Source: Arthrobacter livingstonensis
GTDB taxonomy: Bacteria > Actinomycetota > Actinomycetes > Actinomycetales > Micrococcaceae
Assembly (NCBI RefSeq): GCF_003219815.1
Contig: NZ_QJVD01000014.1
Coordinates: forward strand, 1 to 64,000
Length of the DNA stretch: 64,000 nucleotides
Direction: 5' to 3'
Shown: piece after piece, positions 60,144-64,000 of the stretch
Layout: every line of letters starts with the position of its first letter
Numbering within the stretch: the stretch's first letter is position 1
Position numbers and translations under genes: made by a program
Notes under the pieces: generated by a model
Told to the model about the DNA's origin: nothing
Seen by the model: only the letters and a program-made list of their open reading frames with translations
Database searches by the model: none

Positions 60144-61122
60144 GATTGCCGCAACTGCCCCCGTAATTCGCCGATGGCTGGCCATGGCGGAACAAACGCT
60201 CGCCAATCACAGCGACAGGCTCAACGCCATCAACATCTACCCGGTGGCCGACGCCGACACCGGGACCAACCTCTACCTCACCGTCCGGTCCGCCTCCCAG
60301 GCACTGGCCGAACTCGACCCGTCCGACGTCGGCACCACCATTGCCGCCGCCGGCCGTGCCGCGATGGAACAGGCCCGCGGCAATTCCGGGACCTTGTTCT
60401 CCGTGTTTCTCAGCGCCATGGCCGAGCCACTTGCGGGGCAGCAGCGGCTGAACGGGCCGTTGCTGGCCGCCGCCCTGCACCGCGCCCAGCTGCGGTCCTG
60501 GAGCGCACTGAGTGAACCCATGCCCGGCACCATGCTTTCCGTGCTGGAGGCCGCGGCGCACGGGGCCGCCGAGGTCGAATCGGCGCTCAACGGCGACGAC
60601 TCCAACCATGCGTTGGCCGAAACCCTCGACGGGGCCGTGGCGGCGGCCCGGGAGGCAGTGGTGCTGACCGAATCCCAGCTCGGCGTGCTGGCCGACGCCC
60701 ATGTTGTGGACGCCGGCGGGGTGGGCCTGCTGCTGATCCTGGACTGCCTGCGCTCGGTGGTGGTGGGGGAGCCCCTGCAAGAGGACCTGCTGGACGGGCT
60801 CTCCGGCTACAGGGTCCAGGACCCCAACATTGCCCTGGACATGCCCGAGCAGGTGGGAGTGGAGGTCATGTGCACCATCAACCTCTCGCCGCTGGCGGCC
60901 GCCGGACTGCGCATGCAGCTGGACGAGCTGGGCGACTCCGTGATCATGAGCGCCGTTTCCGAGCAGGCCGACGACACCGGCGCGTACCCGTGGCGGCTGC
61001 ATGTCCACGTCCCGTGCCCGGCCACCGCGCTCGACGCCATCCAGGCCGTGGGTGATCCCAGCAACGTCAGCATCTCCGCACTGAGCCCCAACGCAGCCGT
61101 GGACGCCCATGACCTCCTCTGA
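60133..61122 (+). CDS. DAK2 domain protein (YloV/DhaL-like)
   Basis: A protein of about 329 residues. The DhaL-type phosphatase/kinase domain starts IRRWLAMAEQTLANHSDRLNAINIYPVADADTGTNLYLTV (Asp residues for two Mg2+), followed by AMEQARGNSGTLFSVFLSAMAEPL and VLADAHVVDAGGVGLLLILDCL. The C-terminal region is shorter than in full YloV (about 550 residues), stopping after the middle domain. Such proteins have been linked to fatty-acid kinase systems, but the substrate here is unknown. Start TTG at 60133 overlaps thiL by 11 bases and is needed to include the conserved RRWL helix. Confidence 0.8.
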   Translation: MQSKIAATAPVIRRWLAMAEQTLANHSDRLNAINIYPVADADTGTNLYLTVRSASQALAELDPSDVGTTIAAAGRAAMEQARGNSGTLFSVFLSAMAEPLAGQQRLNGPLLAAALHRAQLRSWSALSEPMPGTMLSVLEAAAHGAAEVESALNGDDSNHALAETLDGAVAAAREAVVLTESQLGVLADAHVVDAGGVGLLLILDCLRSVVVGEPLQEDLLDGLSGYRVQDPNIALDMPEQVGVEVMCTINLSPLAAAGLRMQLDELGDSVIMSAVSEQADDTGAYPWRLHVHVPCPATALDAIQAVGDPSNVSISALSPNAAVDAHDLL

Positions 61123-63475
61123 CGGGCTGCCCTTCGACTTTGACGCGTTCGACGGCGGCGCCGGCCATGGTGCCGACGGGACCGGCAGCGGCGTCGGTGG
61201 CGCGGGCGGAATCGGCGGCGTCCCCGACGAGCCGCAGCCGCCCCGGGCCAGGGAATATCCCGACCTGGCACTGGACCTTTCCCGTCTGGTGGGCGCCGCC
61301 ACGGCAAAGTCCGTCTTGAAGCACCTGGACATCACCACGGTGGGGCAGATGCTCCACCAATTCCCGCGTCGTTACCTGGCCCGCGGCGAGTTGACGGACC
61401 TGGACAACCTGCCGCTGGAGGAGGAGGTGACCATTCTGGCTCGGGTGGTTGCCCTGTCCACCCGCCACATGCAAAGGCGCCGGGGGACCATCAGCGACGT
61501 CGTCATTACGGACAACACCGGGCGCCCCTCAACACTGAAGATCAGCTTCTTCAATGGCTGGACGGCGCAAAAGGAGCTGCGGCAGGGCGTGCTGGCCATG
61601 TTTTCCGGCCGTGTCACGTTGTACGGCGGGCACAAGTCGCTGACCAACCCGGACTATGTGCTGCTGCCGGACGATCCCCTGGCCGAGCACGAGGCCGAGA
61701 TCCAGGCCGTCAAGCCTGTCCCCGTCTACCCGGCCACCGCCAAGTTCCCGAGCTGGAAGACGCAGAACGTCATCACCACCCTGCTGCCGGCCCTGGACCT
61801 GGAGAAGGTCCCGGACCCGGTTCCGCCCCTGTATGCGGGCCGGGAAAAGCTCATGCCGCTGTGGGAAGCGTACGAACAGATCCACCTGCCGTCGTCCATG
61901 GACGACTGGCCGCGGGCCCAGCAGCGCTTCCGCTACCAGGAGGCGCTGGCACTGCAAACGGCGCTTGCCCAAAAGCGGTTCGAGGCGCTGCATCAGAACG
62001 CCACCGGGCGGGCGCTGCGCCACGGTGCCCTGCTGGACTCCTTCGACGCCCAGCTGCCCTACACGCTCACAGCCGGGCAGCAGCAGATCTGTGACCTCGT
62101 GGCAGGCGAAATTGCCGCCGGCCATCCCATGCACCGCCTGCTGCAGGGCGAGGTGGGCTCCGGCAAGACCGTGGTGGCCCTGCGTGCCATGCTCCAGGTG
62201 GTCGACGCCGGCGGCCAGGCCGCGTTCCTGGCCCCCACCGAGGTGCTCGCCGCCCAGCACCTACACTCCATCCTGGCCCTGCTGGGCAACCTGGGCGAAG
62301 GCCCGCTGCTGGGCGGTCCGCATGCCACCTCCGTGGTGCTGCTGACGGGGTCCATGCCGGCCGCGGCCCGGAAAAAAGCCCTGCTGGCCGCCGCCTCCGG
62401 CGAGGCCGGCATCGTGATCGGCACGCACGCGCTGCTTTCCGACAACGTCCAGTTCGCGGATCTGGGCCTGATCGTGGTGGACGAACAGCACCGCTTCGGC
62501 GTCGAGCAGCGCGACGCCCTGCGCGCCAAGGCGGAGAAGCCCCCGCACTTGTTGGTCATGACGGCCACCCCCATTCCCCGCACCGTGGCCATGACCGTGT
62601 TCGGCGATCTGGAGGTGTCCGAGCTGACGGAGCTGCCCCTGGGCCGGGCCCCGATCACCACCCATGTGGCGCCGCTGGCCGACCACCCCGGCTGGGAATC
62701 GCGGATCTGGGCCCGCTCGCGCGAGGAGATTGACAATGGGCGTCAGGTCTATGTGGTGTGCCCCAAGATCGGCGACGACGACGGCTCGGTGGTCGACCCC
62801 CAGGCGCTCCCCGGCGGTCGGGCCGGGCGGGATCCAGGGCCAAGCTCCGGTGACGAGCGCGCCATGGCCGGGGTACTCGACGTCGTACAGCAATTGCGCA
62901 CGCTTCCCGCACTGGCGGGCACGCGCATCGAGGCTCTGCACGGACGTCTGGATTCCATGGACAAGCAGGGCACCATGGCGGAATTCGCCGCCGGCGGCAT
63001 CGACGTGCTGGTGGCCACCACCGTCATCGAGGTGGGCATGGACGTCCACAATGCCACGCTGATGGTGATCCTCGACGCGGACCGGTTTGGGATGTCACAG
63101 CTTCACCAGTTGCGCGGGCGCGTGGGCCGCGGCGGGCACCCGGGCACATGCCTGCTGGTGACCGGCCTGGAGCGGGGGCACCCGAGCCGGAAGCGGCTGG
63201 AGGCCGTGGCGGCTACGACCGACGGCTTTGTGCTGGCGCGCGCGGACCTGGAACAACGGCGCGAGGGCGACATCCTCGGGGCCCGCCAATCGGGCGGGCG
63301 CTCCGGACTGCGCATGCTCAGCGTGCTGCGCGACGAGGCACTCATTGAGCGAGCCCGTGCGGATGCCACGGAGATCGTCAATGCGGATCCGGAATTGAAA
63401 TCCCATCCGGCACTAAAGCTTGAAATTGATACCTACGTGACCGAACAAAATGAGGCCTTCCTTGAACGTGGCTAG
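61109..63475 (+). CDS. recG: ATP-dependent DNA helicase RecG
   Basis: A 788-residue helicase that remodels stalled replication forks. The wedge domain lies at about residues 90-190 (LARGELTDLDNLPLEEEVTILARVV). Motif I is GEVGSGKTVVALRAML, motif II VVDEQHRFGVEQRDALR, motif III VMTATPIPRTVAMTVFGDL, and motif V/VI VATTVIEVGMDVHNATLMVILDADRFGMSQLHQLRGRVGRGG. The insert DDGSVVDPQALPGGRAGRDPGPSSG (about 550-575) is low complexity. Overlaps the DAK2 gene by 14 bases. Confidence 0.96.
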   Translation: MTSSDGLPFDFDAFDGGAGHGADGTGSGVGGAGGIGGVPDEPQPPRAREYPDLALDLSRLVGAATAKSVLKHLDITTVGQMLHQFPRRYLARGELTDLDNLPLEEEVTILARVVALSTRHMQRRRGTISDVVITDNTGRPSTLKISFFNGWTAQKELRQGVLAMFSGRVTLYGGHKSLTNPDYVLLPDDPLAEHEAEIQAVKPVPVYPATAKFPSWKTQNVITTLLPALDLEKVPDPVPPLYAGREKLMPLWEAYEQIHLPSSMDDWPRAQQRFRYQEALALQTALAQKRFEALHQNATGRALRHGALLDSFDAQLPYTLTAGQQQICDLVAGEIAAGHPMHRLLQGEVGSGKTVVALRAMLQVVDAGGQAAFLAPTEVLAAQHLHSILALLGNLGEGPLLGGPHATSVVLLTGSMPAAARKKALLAAASGEAGIVIGTHALLSDNVQFADLGLIVVDEQHRFGVEQRDALRAKAEKPPHLLVMTATPIPRTVAMTVFGDLEVSELTELPLGRAPITTHVAPLADHPGWESRIWARSREEIDNGRQVYVVCPKIGDDDGSVVDPQALPGGRAGRDPGPSSGDERAMAGVLDVVQQLRTLPALAGTRIEALHGRLDSMDKQGTMAEFAAGGIDVLVATTVIEVGMDVHNATLMVILDADRFGMSQLHQLRGRVGRGGHPGTCLLVTGLERGHPSRKRLEAVAATTDGFVLARADLEQRREGDILGARQSGGRSGLRMLSVLRDEALIERARADATEIVNADPELKSHPALKLEIDTYVTEQNEAFLERG

Positions 63476-63505
63476 CAGACCCGCCGTTGCAATTGGGATC
63501 CGCCC

Positions 63506-64000
63506 GTGAGCCGGATCGTTGCCGGTTCCGCCGGCGGGACGCCGCTGGTGTCGGTGCCGGGGGACGGCACGCGGCCCACCACGGACAGGGTGAAGGAGGC
63601 GTTGTTCTCGCGGCTGGAATCCATGAACATGCTGTCCGATGTCCGGGTGCTGGACCTGTATGCCGGATCCGGCTCCCTCGGGGTGGAAAGCGCCAGCCGC
63701 GGCGCCAAGTCCGTGGAGCTGGTGGAATTCAACGAAAAGGCCGCAGGCGTGTGCCAACGCAATGCCGAGCTCGTGAACAAGGTGCGCGGCGGCAAGGTTG
63801 TTTCGGTGCAGCGCTCCCGGGTGGAATCGTTCCTGGGCCGCGTGGCCGAGGCGGGCGTGGACCAATGGGACCTGGTCTTCATGGATCCGCCATACCCGCT
63901 GACCGAGCCTGAGCTTTCGCTGGTGCTGGAGCTGCTGGGCCCCCGGCTCAGCCCCTACGCCGTGGTGGTGGTGGAACGCTCCGCCCGCACGCCCGAGCCC
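63506..64000 (+). CDS. rsmD: 16S rRNA (guanine966-N2)-methyltransferase, 3' end outside window
   Basis: The first 165 residues of an RsmD methyltransferase. MSRIVAGSAGGTPLVSVPGDGTRPTTDRVKEALFSRLES is the classical N terminus, VRVLDLYAGSGSLGVESASRGAKSVELVE the SAM-binding motif and WDLVFMDPPYPL the catalytic DPPY motif. Start is GTG 30 bases after the recG stop. The gene runs off the right edge. Confidence 0.93.
   Translation, partial: MSRIVAGSAGGTPLVSVPGDGTRPTTDRVKEALFSRLESMNMLSDVRVLDLYAGSGSLGVESASRGAKSVELVEFNEKAAGVCQRNAELVNKVRGGKVVSVQRSRVESFLGRVAEAGVDQWDLVFMDPPYPLTEPELSLVLELLGPRLSPYAVVVVERSARTPEP

Overview
The window is chromosomal DNA of a high-GC Gram-positive bacterium, most likely an Arthrobacter-type member of the Micrococcaceae. 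This rests on codon use, on the housekeeping block thiL - DAK2 - recG - rsmD at the right end, and on the actinobacterial style of the contractile injection cluster. No rRNA, tRNA or CRISPR array was recognised.

Left part (1-15.9 kb): a lower-GC, mostly minus-strand cell-surface polysaccharide region. It holds a UDP-GlcNAc 2-epimerase, a UDP-sugar dehydrogenase (together a likely UDP-ManNAcA supply), a MurG-like glycosyltransferase, a DUF6270 protein and several surface proteins of unknown role. It is broken up by insertion-sequence debris: a 5'-truncated IS481-type transposase with terminal repeats, an ISAs1-type pseudogene split by a complete IS1182-type element flanked by CTAG duplications, and an ISL3 fragment.

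Middle (15.9-31.5 kb): a catabolic regulon. A CoA transferase, an IclR regulator, a D-lactate-dehydrogenase-like FAD oxidase, a HisC-like aminotransferase, an NCS1 permease, an acyl-CoA dehydrogenase and urocanase lie in four blocks. Three intergenic regions carry the same 16-bp palindrome (two perfect copies, one 14/16). The shared operator, together with urocanase, suggests breakdown of histidine-derived imidazole acids (imidazolepyruvate, imidazolelactate, imidazolepropionate) converging on urocanate. Two adjacent RES-type toxin-antitoxin modules, a decayed hipA, a decayed relE/higA pair and nhaA are interleaved.

Right-centre (32-54.8 kb): nineteen close-packed plus-strand genes encode an extracellular contractile injection system (eCIS, phage-tail-like): sheath, tube, AAA+ ATPase, DUF4255 terminator, CIS tube adaptor, LysM adaptor, split hub and spike, PAAR-like tip, gp25 wedge, two J-type baseplate proteins, a tail-I-like protein and a DUF6519 protein. 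Embedded in it is a 639-residue protein with the eCIS DUF4157 leader joined to a second HExxH metallopeptidase domain, a strong candidate cargo toxin. No tape measure or fibre gene was recognised, and no capsid or packaging genes are present.

Right end (54.9-64 kb): a GNAT acetyltransferase, a large alpha/beta-hydrolase-domain protein, a saccharopine-dehydrogenase-like pseudogene, then thiL, a DAK2 protein, recG and the start of rsmD.
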